IMG/VR virus record: IMGVR_UViG_3300025674_000049
Span: 1 to 56,361 of that record
Direction: 5' to 3' (one strand)
Length of the DNA stretch: 56,361 nt
Source: a virus
How positions within the stretch are numbered: position 1 is the first letter of the stretch; every line of letters begins with the position of its first letter. Shown one piece after another: positions 22,998-33,245 of this stretch. The notes below the pieces were generated by a model. The model was not told where the DNA came from. It did no database searches and worked only from the letters and a program-made list of their open reading frames with translations. Both the position numbers and the translations under genes were made by a program.

Positions 22998-25900
22998 TTA
23001 GGTGATGCTCCAGTTGCCAGCGTTATCGAAGCCATCGGCAAGCTCAAGAATGTCTGAGCTGTTGGTTGGCATATGTACGGCTTCAATTGTAAACGTGCCC
23101 TCTTCAGTTGGCGTTATGCGCTCAATCTGATAAGTGCGAACCTGCGTGCTCGGCAACTTAACCGTGAATACAACTCCTGTAGGTGTTGCTGTCTTGCCAC
23201 TGTTGCTAACAACCAGCGTGGTGTCTGCTGGTGTTGTATCGGCGTCACCGTTCCAAGCAATTACGGTATAGGAACCATCAGCTAATGATTTTGTACTGAC
23301 TAGCGCGCCTTCAGGAGTTACGACGCCGTTATTGAACTCGTCGTACTCAGTTGCGTCCATCCCTACTTTTATGTAATCGCCCGGTGCCATTGCCATCAAA
23401 ACGCCTTCATGCGTTGTGGTGAAACTGATGGTGTGCGTTGGGATGCGACGCATCCTGATCACGAACTTGGCAGCATCGATCGCATGGTCGCGATTGGTGC
23501 AGTAGTCAGACACATCGATGGTTTCGAGCGCGACACTGGAGCTGGCGGATGATTCACGCACCAACACTTCGCGAACAGTCGGGAACATCCCTGGGTTATC
23601 CAGATTTGTGCTGGCACGCTCCTCGCGATAGCGCACAGACACTTGAATAGGGTCACGCTCTTCAGGGTCGAAATATTGAAGCTTGAAGCTATTCTCGACG
23701 ATATTACCTGCAGTAAAAAGACCTGTGATTGCAACAGCATCGAACTGCAGGGCTGGACGCAGGAAGAACTTGCCGTCAGACTCGCCAAATATCAACAGGT
23801 GCGTTGCTGCAACATCAGCGCACCATTGACGAATGTTGATTTTATCAGCAATCACGCCATCAAAGAAGTATTTGCGTGAATAGCACCAGTCGGCTGCAGC
23901 TGTGAACTCAGTAAAGTTCACCATGTCGTCAGTAATTAAATCGCCTCTCCCGTAGGTGCTGTTGGTCATTAAGTCCAACACAATGTCTGGGAGTAAATGC
24001 GTGGCTCCAACGGCCAAGCTGCTACGAAGTTGACGGCAGGTTTTACCGCCTGTCACATAGCAACTAAATTGGCTGAATTGTTGCCACTCAACTGAAGAGC
24101 TAATATTGACTCCGATTAAGGCAAGGTTGTCGTAGTTAGGTGCGTAAGTGTTTCCGTCGTTGTCAACATTTGAAACTATTTCGTTTACATAAGTCACCTC
24201 ATGTTCTGGTGCTGACGCTGATGAAACTACTTCGTCAAAGATAAATGACTCTGCAAGCTTGCCCCAAGTGTCAATTAATGATAAATCGTTATTTGAATAG
24301 CTTGCATCGCTTTGTGGATACTGGAACGGTACTGAAGCAGTGTCTAGCCCTGAGCCTCTTCTGCCCACGGAAATTGCGAACGTATCAGCAGTGCCCGCCA
24401 CAGCAGTCCCATTGAATCGAACTGTGAGCCCAGAATCACCAATCACTTGCTCAGGCAATCCAGCCTCTAAAACATAGAGCTGGTTATCTGATCGCTCCTC
24501 ACGGACCTCCCATCCTGAAAGCGGCTCAAGTTGAAACTCCCATATCTTTATGTCGCCATTGAATGAGATCTGAAAATAATTAAAGATATTCTCTGAGGTA
24601 GAGCCACGAACCCCATAACTGTATTGCAACTCTGTAAAGGTGCTGGCTCCGGCTTGACGGTAGTAGATTTTGAAGAATGAATACCTTTCGACTTGAGTAG
24701 AAATAGTGTTAGACCTATACTCAGTTGTATAAAGAGATGCGCCTTCGTCTAGAATGTTGCCTTTGTAGTCTAAACAAGCTTTATTGTCGCAAAATTTGTT
24801 GTTTTTTAGTGTATTAAATGCCGCAATATTGTTCACCCTAATTCCAAGTCTTGAGCGGATTCCGATCTCAACTGCGCCGCATGGCCTAGATGTAGAGAAT
24901 GAAGCAATTGCACATCGCATAATGTGGCCGTCAGTTGTTCCAGTATTGCGGCTCGGCCTAGAACTTGAGTCGTACCAATCATCACCATCAAGTTCAATAT
25001 CTGCTTGATTATTGGTCTGTACAGCCCCTGTCCTTACAGTTTTAAAGGTTGCGTTGACACTCTGGGGCAACTCTGTATCAGCATTAGAGGCGAAGGGGTT
25101 GCCTGTCCTGGCAGTGCAAACCGCCAGCCCGCTACCGATTTTGTATAGCTCACCTATGACAATTGAATTGTCCCAACTCTTCTGCCTTCCAGCGATTGAT
25201 GCTGCAATGTCTTCACATGTTTCAGCAAAAATATCTTTCAAGTTAATGTAAGAGACTAAAGTGTAGTAATTTGCAGTATCGTTAGCAGGCACCCTGCTCC
25301 ACTGGTAAACTGCATTCAGCGGACTTGCGCTTGTAACTTTTTCTTCATTAAGAAGCCCTCCTTGAAGGCTTACGCCGTTTAGCGCGGTATAAGTAGCTCC
25401 GTCAGCAGTAAAAGTAAAAGTGCTCTCGCTTATGGAAAAATTCTCGTCAACGTTATCAGTAGAAAGCTCTATGAAGCTGTCTGAAGTAACTGTCATTTGG
25501 TGCGTCTGAATGACCGTGATGTCATCTTCAGGGTCATCGGCAATTAAATCATTGGTCAGCGTAACTTTAAATTTTGATGCTTTCAACAGCTGCAACTCTT
25601 GCAAACTCATGCTGCTGGTATTTAATTCCACTTTCACTGCAATTGCTGCAATGTCTTCCTCTCTTGCCGCTGAATTATCTAGATTATCACTATAAGCAAC
25701 ATAACCCCAATCGTTTACAGATCCTGGCGTTACGCCTGGCCCTTCGCTGATCTCTTTAATAGTTGCCGTGAATCTGTTTAGCAGTTGCTGTGCGAGGGCA
25801 GCAGTGCCGCTGGAAGAATTGGTGTTGTTTGTGTCATCGTATTTAAACTTTATTTTTCCATTTCCACCTGAACTAGTGTTCTCCACCTCTAAAGTTGTCC

Positions 25901-27029
25901 CTGTTGTGTCAACACTTAGCTCAACATCAATGTCCCAATCGCTGATCGTAAAAATATCCCGAATCGCCCTACTAAAAGATGTGTTTTTATCGCTGCTTGA
26001 GTAAAGGTTGTATACTGTTTGCCCGCCAATTGTGTCAATACCCTGTGAGGTGATCCCACTTCTTGAGCTGTAAACTACTTGTTGTTTACGCCTAACTGCC
26101 CACTTCGATTCGTCTGTTATGCACTTGACTTTCGTCTCACCGTCTTTCTTATAGGGAACTAGCTGCGGCCTGACAATAGGCTCAAAGGTTGGATTGGGTC
26201 GGTATGCAAAATCATTTCCACAGAATCCATAAAGTCCAAACGTTGTCTGGTTAGCTGGCTTTTCAGCTGCTGAAAAATCTGATGTGACACTGCTACCAAC
26301 CTTGATTGCATAAACATTGCTTGAGCTTTCATTCCCAGGATCTTCACTAGCTTGCCTACCGTAAATGCGATCAGATGACTGAATGCGAGTAGTCAAGCCG
26401 CTGGCATAACGCCCATAAATGGTCATTCGGCTGCCTATGGAGTTTGCTGTTGTGCCGAAGTCGTAGCTAGTTAAAGTGTTACCACCAGAAGCAAAATTGC
26501 TAGGCTCAATAGCCGCTATTGGTCCCTCACCGACCAGAAAGATCGCCCGAAGCATTTGCGATCCACCAAGGCTATAAATTTGCGACCAGAGCAGCTGCGT
26601 ATTGACTCGAACGCCACCATAGGCAATAGATGCAATCGTTTCTTTGTTTGTATAAACAAGCGGTATAACTGATCCTAAAGTTGAAATCTCTTGCGTTGAA
26701 TTGAAACCGTATCTTGGTGCAAAGCGTTGGTTTTGTGTTGTTGTTTGGCCGCCGCTACTTGTTGCCCTTAGTTCAGGTGGTCTGCCCGGTTCATTCTGGT
26801 CAAATGAAGGCTTCGGTCTTAGCAGCGTCGAAACAACAACAGTGCCGACGCCAATCACTAAATTAACGATTGCAATCGCTAAAGCAACATCAAAAGTCCC
26901 CGCCACTACGGCAGGTTCAGGAGCTTCTGCGCTGCGCTTTCGTACCTCAGACTTAAACCAGGAATACTCCTCATCCGTTAGCCCCAGCATTGAGGCAAGA
27001 TATTTATCAGACGGGAGTAAATTGCTCAT
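22998..27029 (-). CDS. Tail tip / host-specificity protein (J-like)
   Basis: 1343 aa from ATG 27027-27029, whose ATGA overlaps the peptidase gene stop; a GTG at 27083 is less likely. The N-terminus has a hydrophobic helix AIAIVNLVIGVGTVVVSTLL (about 50-70), typical of J-like tail tip proteins, followed by LRPKPSFDQNEPGRPPELRA. The body contains the conserved J-like segment DIVLDLMTNSTYGRGDLITD then CYSRKYFFDGVIADKINIRQ and MAPGDYIKVGMDATEYDEFN. The position after the tape measure and NlpC/P60 genes matches lambda J order. It likely forms the central hub and first receptor contact. Confidence 0.8.
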   Translation of the reverse strand: MSNLLPSDKYLASMLGLTDEEYSWFKSEVRKRSAEAPEPAVVAGTFDVALAIAIVNLVIGVGTVVVSTLLRPKPSFDQNEPGRPPELRATSSGGQTTTQNQRFAPRYGFNSTQEISTLGSVIPLVYTNKETIASIAYGGVRVNTQLLWSQIYSLGGSQMLRAIFLVGEGPIAAIEPSNFASGGNTLTSYDFGTTANSIGSRMTIYGRYASGLTTRIQSSDRIYGRQASEDPGNESSSNVYAIKVGSSVTSDFSAAEKPANQTTFGLYGFCGNDFAYRPNPTFEPIVRPQLVPYKKDGETKVKCITDESKWAVRRKQQVVYSSRSGITSQGIDTIGGQTVYNLYSSSDKNTSFSRAIRDIFTISDWDIDVELSVDTTGTTLEVENTSSGGNGKIKFKYDDTNNTNSSSGTAALAQQLLNRFTATIKEISEGPGVTPGSVNDWGYVAYSDNLDNSAAREEDIAAIAVKVELNTSSMSLQELQLLKASKFKVTLTNDLIADDPEDDITVIQTHQMTVTSDSFIELSTDNVDENFSISESTFTFTADGATYTALNGVSLQGGLLNEEKVTSASPLNAVYQWSRVPANDTANYYTLVSYINLKDIFAETCEDIAASIAGRQKSWDNSIVIGELYKIGSGLAVCTARTGNPFASNADTELPQSVNATFKTVRTGAVQTNNQADIELDGDDWYDSSSRPSRNTGTTDGHIMRCAIASFSTSRPCGAVEIGIRSRLGIRVNNIAAFNTLKNNKFCDNKACLDYKGNILDEGASLYTTEYRSNTISTQVERYSFFKIYYRQAGASTFTELQYSYGVRGSTSENIFNYFQISFNGDIKIWEFQLEPLSGWEVREERSDNQLYVLEAGLPEQVIGDSGLTVRFNGTAVAGTADTFAISVGRRGSGLDTASVPFQYPQSDASYSNNDLSLIDTWGKLAESFIFDEVVSSASAPEHEVTYVNEIVSNVDNDGNTYAPNYDNLALIGVNISSSVEWQQFSQFSCYVTGGKTCRQLRSSLAVGATHLLPDIVLDLMTNSTYGRGDLITDDMVNFTEFTAAADWCYSRKYFFDGVIADKINIRQWCADVAATHLLIFGESDGKFFLRPALQFDAVAITGLFTAGNIVENSFKLQYFDPEERDPIQVSVRYREERASTNLDNPGMFPTVREVLVRESSASSSVALETIDVSDYCTNRDHAIDAAKFVIRMRRIPTHTISFTTTHEGVLMAMAPGDYIKVGMDATEYDEFNNGVVTPEGALVSTKSLADGSYTVIAWNGDADTTPADTTLVVSNSGKTATPTGVVFTVKLPSTQVRTYQIERITPTEEGTFTIEAVHMPTNSSDILELADGFDNAGNWSIT

Positions 27030-27406
27030 TTCACAAATCGACGATACTGGGATTCTCGCATGGCTCGTGGTGGTAACCAACACACGCCACGCTTGTGATG
27101 GACAACTAGAACCCCGTTCTCTACTACGATACCGACGCCAAGACCGTTTGCGCCATTTTTAAACATGCAAACTGCATACTCTTCCATTTCTGGCAATACC
27201 TCTGTTGCTGCGTTCCATAGCGCCTGCAATTCTTCCCATTTACCAGCAGTTGCTAATTCCATCCACCGGTAATCAAATGGCGGGTGATAAACACCAACTG
27301 AATCCAATATCGCCCAGACCATGACCACACAATCAGCGCCCCGACCATGCTTCGGATGCTCCCCGAATACGTGAGGCAGGCCCACCCAGGGCTTCCAATC
27401 GATCAT
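27026..27406 (-). CDS. NlpC/P60-family tail peptidase (lambda K-like)
   Basis: 126 aa. The catalytic cysteine is C26 in GRGADCVVMVWAILDSVG; the catalytic histidine lies in VLVVHHKRGVCWLPP (about 102-104), with the aspartate/polar third residue unclear. The family cuts peptide bonds in peptidoglycan and, as a tail-tip component, helps DNA entry through the wall. It lacks the Mov34/JAB domain that lambda K carries. Gene order L-like, K-like, J-like is conserved here, with all starts overlapping stops. Confidence 0.8.
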   Translation of the reverse strand: MIDWKPWVGLPHVFGEHPKHGRGADCVVMVWAILDSVGVYHPPFDYRWMELATAGKWEELQALWNAATEVLPEMEEYAVCMFKNGANGLGVGIVVENGVLVVHHKRGVCWLPPRAMRESQYRRFVK

Positions 27407-27879
27407 CAGCTAACTACCAGCGAACCAGATGTTGGTAACGCCCCAACAATTTCGGTATTCAAAACACGCCTTGGAACGTCTGACGCAACAGCATCCAGCG
27501 GTGACGTTAGTTTCAACAGCACCTTCTCTGTATCCATGTCGTAACTAGCGACACGCCATAGCTCAGATCGAATCAGTGCAACATCACTAAAGTTCGTCAC
27601 ATCGAGGCTGACAGTTTTCAAGTCCAATAACCAGCGGCTTTGAACGGCCTCGGCAAAAATGTTCACGCTGATTTCGTTAGTCGCAGCGCCTAGTACTGCT
27701 TCGGATCGGTCGCCGCCTTTACTGCCTGCACCAGTTGAAACAGCAAAGGGAAGAAAGCTGTACGTAACTCCGCCGTACGTCCTCGTTAAATTGACTGAAA
27801 AATTTTGATAGGCGTAAACGGTTGGTGTGGACGAGTCCTGCATAAACCGTGCATAGTTGACGAAGGCAAATGCGCTCAT
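27406..27879 (-). CDS. Minor tail protein (L-like position, 157 aa)
   Basis: MSAFAFVNYARFMQDSSTPT and LTRTYGGVTYSFLPFAVSTG open the protein; AVLGAATNEISVNIFAEAVQ and TEKVLLKLTSPLDAVASDVP then PRRVLNTEIVGALP follow, the last resembling the conserved end of phage minor tail proteins of the DUF1833/DUF2163/L group (LxxPxDAv...vPrr.ln). It sits between tape measure and NlpC peptidase, matching the place of lambda L. Probably joins tube end and tail tip. Confidence 0.7.
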   Translation of the reverse strand: MSAFAFVNYARFMQDSSTPTVYAYQNFSVNLTRTYGGVTYSFLPFAVSTGAGSKGGDRSEAVLGAATNEISVNIFAEAVQSRWLLDLKTVSLDVTNFSDVALIRSELWRVASYDMDTEKVLLKLTSPLDAVASDVPRRVLNTEIVGALPTSGSLVVS

Positions 27880-30800
27880 TAGCTAAGTCCTACCTTTTTT
27901 CTTGTTTTAACACTACCCTGCAGCGCCGAGAGTGTCAGTGATCTGCCGCGTTCAGCAGCTTGCGCCATGCCCTGACGATGCTGTTCCGCCGTAACGTATT
28001 CAACTCCATTGATGACCTGTGACTCAAAGCGTACATTGAGTGGTGCGGGATTACTGATCGCTTGCGCTGTTTCGCGTTCAGCTGCAACTATCGATGATTG
28101 TTCAGCATTACGAGTGAATGGCAAGCTCACTGTTTGCAATTGTTGGAAACTATTGCTGACACTTGAGTTACCACCACGTTGGAAACTGTTGCTGACACTT
28201 GAGTTACCACCACGCTGGAAACTATTACCGCTAGAAAATGCCATATCCGCAGAGCGGGTGTCACGCATCTGTGCTTCTAGGTCTTCGTTTGACGTGATAT
28301 TGCCTTGCTGGAACGGAACAAAAAGCTCCGGCCCACGTTCGCCCACGATGTAAGGCATGTTTGCGCTGACTGGGCCGCCGTTGGCTCTAAACCCACCAAA
28401 ATAACCGCCGCCAAAATCTCCGAGGGAGTTACCTGTAATGCTTGGTGCGCTGGGATTAAACCCAAGGCTACCACCGCCGCCACTTAAACCTGCAAAAACT
28501 CTGGCCAGCCCAATAGCGATATAAGTTGCAATCATCTTTGCAGCTTCCCTAAGCAGGATCTGCCCTATGTCTTTTAAAAAACTAGAAAAGACTTCTTGAG
28601 CTGTCTTTGTGCCTTCAACCAGACCCACAACGCCATCTGTGAGAGCGCTACCCACAGCATCTCCAATACTCTGTGAGACCCGAATTGCCAGCCCCTCGAG
28701 ATCTTCAAGCTCCCGTTTGGCGTCCCCTATGAAATTGGCAATCTTGACGCCAGGCTCAAGCGCTGCTTGAGCACTAGCATCCACAGCAGCAGCTTGCTTT
28801 TCAGCAGCAGCGCGGATACCTGCCCGCTGTTCGGGAGTTGCTTGCTTCAACAAGCGGTTCATTTCCCGCCGAATTTCGAGCTTTTTAAGCTCGGCTTGAA
28901 TCAGCTCGGGAGCGACTCCTTCAGCTCGTAAACTGTTACGCAATCTAAGGTTTTCGATTTCGCGCTCGATGTCCCTTACTTGTAACGCGCTCTGCTGAAT
29001 GAAATTCGTGGCTTCTTCCAGGGCAAGCGCCTTGCGCTTCAGCTCGTTAATTTTCTCGAGATCGGCCTTATACACCTCACTCTGCTTCAGCACGGCATCC
29101 ATCGCACGCTTGCGCTCGCTTTCACTTAACTGTTCGCGCTTAGCGATCCCTGCTTTGATCTCATCCAGCTCGCGGTTAGCAATTGCAATCTGAGCTATGT
29201 TCTCCGCTTCAAGAGCGGTGCGCGCTGGGGCGAAAGCAGCATCAGCGTTGGTTGAAACTGCGTCGTAAGTGAATTTGAGCTCTGCAAGCCGATCCTCGTA
29301 CTGCTCAACTGCAACTTGTGGGAACGCTGCTTTGGCGATGCGCTCAAAGGCTTCCGCAGTCTGTGCTTCGGTGATTGCAACCTGCAACAAACGTACGCGG
29401 TCCATGGCGCTAGCCACGTTACGCACAGCTTCGGCGTAGCGTTGCGTAGTAGCAGCTGCATCAGGAAGCTCAGTTTTTGCAGTGGAAGCTGTCTGGTTTC
29501 CGCTAGCAGGAGCAGCTTGTCCCTCAAGTGGGCTAGCTGTCGATTCTATGCTCCCGTGAAGGAAAACATTGCCTGTTTTAAGCGAAGTAGCTTGGACGCC
29601 GCCCGCACCACCTGAAAAGGGCGTACCTACAGGTGTAGGGACGAGCGTGCCAGCAGGTACAGCAATGTCAATAGCACCACCACCAGAGCGCCTGCCGTGC
29701 ACTTCCTGCTCTCGGGCCAGTGCTTTACGCAGCTCGGCCTCGTCAAACATGTTCTTAACATCGATCTTGGCATTGCTCAGCTGGATGTATTCAAGTCCCT
29801 GACCTTGCCAAGCCTTGATGATGGCGGTTGCCTCATCAATGACAGCCTGCTTATTGCCGGTTGGGCTTCGTATGTCAAGGTGGGGTCCGGTGCTACGCCC
29901 TGTGTTTCCAACCAGGAAACCAGCAGATACACCAGGGGCAGCGGGTGTAGTACCCCCGGCCGCCCGTTGCCGCGCATCGGCAGATTTTTGCTCATGATCC
30001 GCGGACTTTTTGCGAAGTTCTGCGATCTTCTTCTCAGTCTCGTAACGATAGTCGCTGATGCTTTTTTCTAAATTTGCGAGCTCAATCACAAGTGTCTTCT
30101 TGGCCGCCTCGATTTGAAGCTCTCCACGCTCTCGGGTGGCGATGTAGTTGTCGAGGGCTTCCAGAGCAGCACGAGAAGCACCTTCTTCTCCTTCGAGAAG
30201 CTTGGCGTTGGCCTTTTCGATCTGCTTGATGCGGATCGCGCCGGCGAGGCGGAAAATTTCGACTTCTTTTTGGGCTAAAGACTGGCGCTGTCCGAATAGG
30301 TCGTTGTCGTACTTGCGACGGAGCTCAAAAATCTCTTTCTCGAGATTGACGCGCTGGTTGGCCAGGAGCTTGACGTCCTTTTCACCCTGTTCGCGATCAC
30401 GTTCAGCATCTACCCCTTTGAGCAGCTCTTCAATTGCGGCTTCTTCAGCTCCTAGTCGTTTCAGTTTTGCACGGGCGAGTTCCTCAAAACGCCCTAATTC
30501 GGAGCCAGATATGGCGGACAAGAACTCACCGAAACTCTGAATACCGGGCTTAAGCTCTTCCTTTACTTTTTTTATTTTATTGCGTACCTCTTCTAACTTA
30601 TCTATATTGCGACTATAATTAGCATTGACAATAGCTAGCTCAAAATCACGAGCTGCTTTAGTGGCACTACTAGCTTCATCCCCCACATCTTTGTACGTGG
30701 TTTGCAAACGACGTAGCGCTTCAGCTGCTCGCTCGTTCGAGCGTTGATTTTCTTGTCCGCGTCGATAACGTCCAAAGAGGTCTATAAGGGCGGATAAGCC

Positions 30801-32723
30801 CACCTGAATGAGAGCTATCCAGCCCAGCGACTTAATAATAGATAGACCGGCGGCTTTAGCACTGGCTCCAAGGCCACGGAAGCTAGCAGCGGTTAGATTT
30901 AATTTAGTGCCTGCACCTACTGCTTGTTTACCAACAGTAACTAGTTCGACGCTTAATGCCTTAAGTGCAGCACCCACAGCTGGAATAATCGTAGCCGGGC
31001 CTACAAGTGCTGTAGCCAGTCCGGCAAGTAGAAGTATTAACTTACCTAGTGATACAATTACTGCTGCAATGGCAGCTACAAGTACACCTAACGTAGTACC
31101 TAAACCACCTACCGCAGGGATGACACTGCCAAAAATAAAACGAACGAATAGCGCTAACTGAGTTAGCGCGTCGAGCCCTACGCGCTTGAGGAGACCAAGA
31201 ACAGCAGCAACCTCGGAGAAATACTGGACGATGGGGGTGTTGAGGAAGCGCGCATAGAGGTTGAATACGGTCGCAAGGCTCGGGGCCAACGCACCTACGA
31301 CGCTGGCGATATTAGCGAGGGCGGACGCAAGCGCCTCAAAGGTGCCGACTTTGATCCTGACGAAAGCTTCAGCAATGTTTTTGAACGCATCAACAAGGAT
31401 CAGCGCAGTAGGTTTTAAAGCCTCAATCGCCTGGGCCAGCGCACCAACAGTGCGTTGAGCGACTTCTTCAAGCTTGGTAAACCCACGTTGCGCTACATCG
31501 GCGGCTGCAGCAGCCGCTTTGCTCGGATCGCCGGAGCCTATACCTGTGCGGCCGGCAGTGAGTCCGACAACGAGGCGACCGGCAGTCCCAATAGTCTTTC
31601 CAGCCGCAGAAGCAATATCAAAAAGCTGCTTGCGAATGCCAAATAGCGATTCAAAAACAGCAGATAGGCCAGCAAGCAGAGGATCGAGTAACCCACGCCC
31701 GAAGTTCTGACCGATCAGCTCCCCGAGATCGGCGATGTTAGAGACAACACCTGAGAAGCCCTCGGCAGCGATCTTTTGCCCTGCTACGGCAGCGGCGAGA
31801 CGCTCTTCAAGGAACTTTACTACTCCGCCAGAAGCTGTTTTTGCTTTTCTAATATCTTCGCTTCCAATACCTAGGGCTTTAGCTAGGTACGAATCCGGGC
31901 CGATGTCAGCACGAAGAATAGAACCAACTTCTTGACGAGCCTGATAAAGAGGAAGACCAAAAGTACCAAGTGCCGCAGCAAAACTAATCGCGAGATCTTC
32001 AGCTTCTTTTAGCCCGCCGCCAATCATGCCTATTTGCGAAGAGACAATACCGAAGACTTCAATAACCTCGTTGGAGGTCACGCCAGCCAGCGCGATAGAT
32101 CGTTCTCGGATCGAATCAACATTTTTCTTTACTGCACCAGTCAGTGTGACAATTTTTTGGTACGGATCTGTGATTTCTTTACCGTTAGCAAATACTTTAT
32201 TGGTAGATGCGAGTGTTGTTTGCGTTTTGAGAATAGTCTCGCGCAGCTTTATTTCACGACCGATTGTGTTGTTAAAAAAGCCGTTCCATGCAGACTGGAG
32301 AATGCCTACAGCTTCTTTTACTGCAAATGTAGCAAGACCTAATTTTGCGAGTACAGTAAGCAACGCGTTGCCTTTAGACGCGGCTAGCTGGAAGCTATTG
32401 GCAAGAATGTTGCCTGCTTTTGCAGATTCTTTTAAGTTAATACCTGTTTTAGCTGCTGCTGCGGAGCTCTTAGCTAGCTTTTCAAATTGTTCAACTTTGT
32501 CACTTAGACCTGGAACGTTTTTACTAATCCGGTAAAATGTTTTAATGTTGTTTGTTGCTGATTTTATATCACTGGTGACACTGCTTAGCCCTTTATTAAG
32601 CGAGCGTAAGTCGATATTAAGCTTGCGCTCTCTTGTGGCTTTATCCGCTACCTGCGCTACTTGATTTAGCTCACGTTGAGCAGCCTTAGTGTCAGCTATT
32701 ACGTTGAGCCGGAAATCAGACAC
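27879..32723 (-). CDS. Tail tape measure protein
   Basis: 1614 aa, GTG start at 32721-32723. Coiled-coil N-terminus (NVIADTKAAQRELNQVAQVA), hydrophobic membrane-like helices around 520-600 (GVLVAAIAAVIVSLGKLILL), long charged coiled coils, and a C-terminal PYIVGERGPELFVPF, a hallmark of tape measure proteins. At about 930-1050 GNTGRSTGPHLDIRSP and RRSGGGAIDIAVPAGTLVPT look like a degenerate M23/LytM peptidase module. By the usual ruler rule (about 0.15 nm per residue) the tail would be about 240 nm. Lies directly downstream of the frameshifting chaperone pair, as in other siphoviruses. A 36-bp repeat near the end encodes SNSFQRGGNSSV units. Confidence 0.9.
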   Translation of the reverse strand: MSDFRLNVIADTKAAQRELNQVAQVADKATRERKLNIDLRSLNKGLSSVTSDIKSATNNIKTFYRISKNVPGLSDKVEQFEKLAKSSAAAAKTGINLKESAKAGNILANSFQLAASKGNALLTVLAKLGLATFAVKEAVGILQSAWNGFFNNTIGREIKLRETILKTQTTLASTNKVFANGKEITDPYQKIVTLTGAVKKNVDSIRERSIALAGVTSNEVIEVFGIVSSQIGMIGGGLKEAEDLAISFAAALGTFGLPLYQARQEVGSILRADIGPDSYLAKALGIGSEDIRKAKTASGGVVKFLEERLAAAVAGQKIAAEGFSGVVSNIADLGELIGQNFGRGLLDPLLAGLSAVFESLFGIRKQLFDIASAAGKTIGTAGRLVVGLTAGRTGIGSGDPSKAAAAAADVAQRGFTKLEEVAQRTVGALAQAIEALKPTALILVDAFKNIAEAFVRIKVGTFEALASALANIASVVGALAPSLATVFNLYARFLNTPIVQYFSEVAAVLGLLKRVGLDALTQLALFVRFIFGSVIPAVGGLGTTLGVLVAAIAAVIVSLGKLILLLAGLATALVGPATIIPAVGAALKALSVELVTVGKQAVGAGTKLNLTAASFRGLGASAKAAGLSIIKSLGWIALIQVGLSALIDLFGRYRRGQENQRSNERAAEALRRLQTTYKDVGDEASSATKAARDFELAIVNANYSRNIDKLEEVRNKIKKVKEELKPGIQSFGEFLSAISGSELGRFEELARAKLKRLGAEEAAIEELLKGVDAERDREQGEKDVKLLANQRVNLEKEIFELRRKYDNDLFGQRQSLAQKEVEIFRLAGAIRIKQIEKANAKLLEGEEGASRAALEALDNYIATRERGELQIEAAKKTLVIELANLEKSISDYRYETEKKIAELRKKSADHEQKSADARQRAAGGTTPAAPGVSAGFLVGNTGRSTGPHLDIRSPTGNKQAVIDEATAIIKAWQGQGLEYIQLSNAKIDVKNMFDEAELRKALAREQEVHGRRSGGGAIDIAVPAGTLVPTPVGTPFSGGAGGVQATSLKTGNVFLHGSIESTASPLEGQAAPASGNQTASTAKTELPDAAATTQRYAEAVRNVASAMDRVRLLQVAITEAQTAEAFERIAKAAFPQVAVEQYEDRLAELKFTYDAVSTNADAAFAPARTALEAENIAQIAIANRELDEIKAGIAKREQLSESERKRAMDAVLKQSEVYKADLEKINELKRKALALEEATNFIQQSALQVRDIEREIENLRLRNSLRAEGVAPELIQAELKKLEIRREMNRLLKQATPEQRAGIRAAAEKQAAAVDASAQAALEPGVKIANFIGDAKRELEDLEGLAIRVSQSIGDAVGSALTDGVVGLVEGTKTAQEVFSSFLKDIGQILLREAAKMIATYIAIGLARVFAGLSGGGGSLGFNPSAPSITGNSLGDFGGGYFGGFRANGGPVSANMPYIVGERGPELFVPFQQGNITSNEDLEAQMRDTRSADMAFSSGNSFQRGGNSSVSNSFQRGGNSSVSNSFQQLQTVSLPFTRNAEQSSIVAAERETAQAISNPAPLNVRFESQVINGVEYVTAEQHRQGMAQAAERGRSLTLSALQGSVKTRKKVGLS
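28143..28214 (-). repeat. Tandem 36-bp repeat in the tape measure gene
   Basis: Two adjacent 36-bp units (28143-28178 and 28179-28214) differ at one base, with the beginning of a third unit after 28214. Each encodes the 12-residue SNSFQRGGNSSV. In-frame, so copy number can change without loss of the tape measure C-terminus. Confidence 0.85.
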
Positions 32724-32747
32724 GAGACACTATGCGCTACTCGTATG

Positions 32748-33245
32748 TTACGCAGAATCGGAAGCGCTAGCTGCTAACGCGGCGTAGACATGCAAAGGAA
32801 CCTGGCGTGTACGAACGAGCTCGGACAGAATGAACTTGGTGGGCGCATCGGGGCCATCGGCAGTAGCAGCCTCAGGCTTCCAATCAGGGAAGGGGAGAAA
32901 CTCGCGGGGCTGGATCTTGGGTGCAGGTCGTTTAGACCCGGAAAACCCATGAGCAACCTGTATAAGCACACCGGTGAGGCGCGCTGCGGTCACGCTATGT
33001 GTATTGGCACGTGCACAGTCATGGTCGTCGATCTGCCGCAGCAGCCAGCGAATTGTGCTGATTGGAGTACGAAGAAAGCGCTCGGGGGTGAAATCACCTC
33101 CGATAGCAGAGGACCGAACTCGGAAATAGACCGCGTCCCAGTCCGCCAGTGGAGCCCGAAGCGTGTCCTCGGCATCCTTCAGTATTTGCTCGGGGCTTAA
33201 CTCGGCTCTTCGGGCTCCGGGGCGTTTCCCTCCGACTTTGGCCAA
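32748..33245 (-). CDS. Tail assembly chaperone T domain, expressed by -1 frameshift
   Basis: The frame opens with a TTG (33245-33243) inside the end of the upstream chaperone gene and has no good ribosome site of its own. It lies in the -1 frame and is joined to the upstream gene at the heptamer G GGA AAC, so the normal product is a G-T fusion: about 170 residues of the first protein followed by RPGARRAELSPEQILKDAED and WDAVYFRVRSSAIGGDFTPE. Downstream is the tape measure gene. In lambda and many siphophages the minor fusion product coats the tape measure and recruits tube subunits. Confidence 0.75.
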   Translation of the reverse strand: MAKVGGKRPGARRAELSPEQILKDAEDTLRAPLADWDAVYFRVRSSAIGGDFTPERFLRTPISTIRWLLRQIDDHDCARANTHSVTAARLTGVLIQVAHGFSGSKRPAPKIQPREFLPFPDWKPEAATADGPDAPTKFILSELVRTRQVPLHVYAALAASASDSA

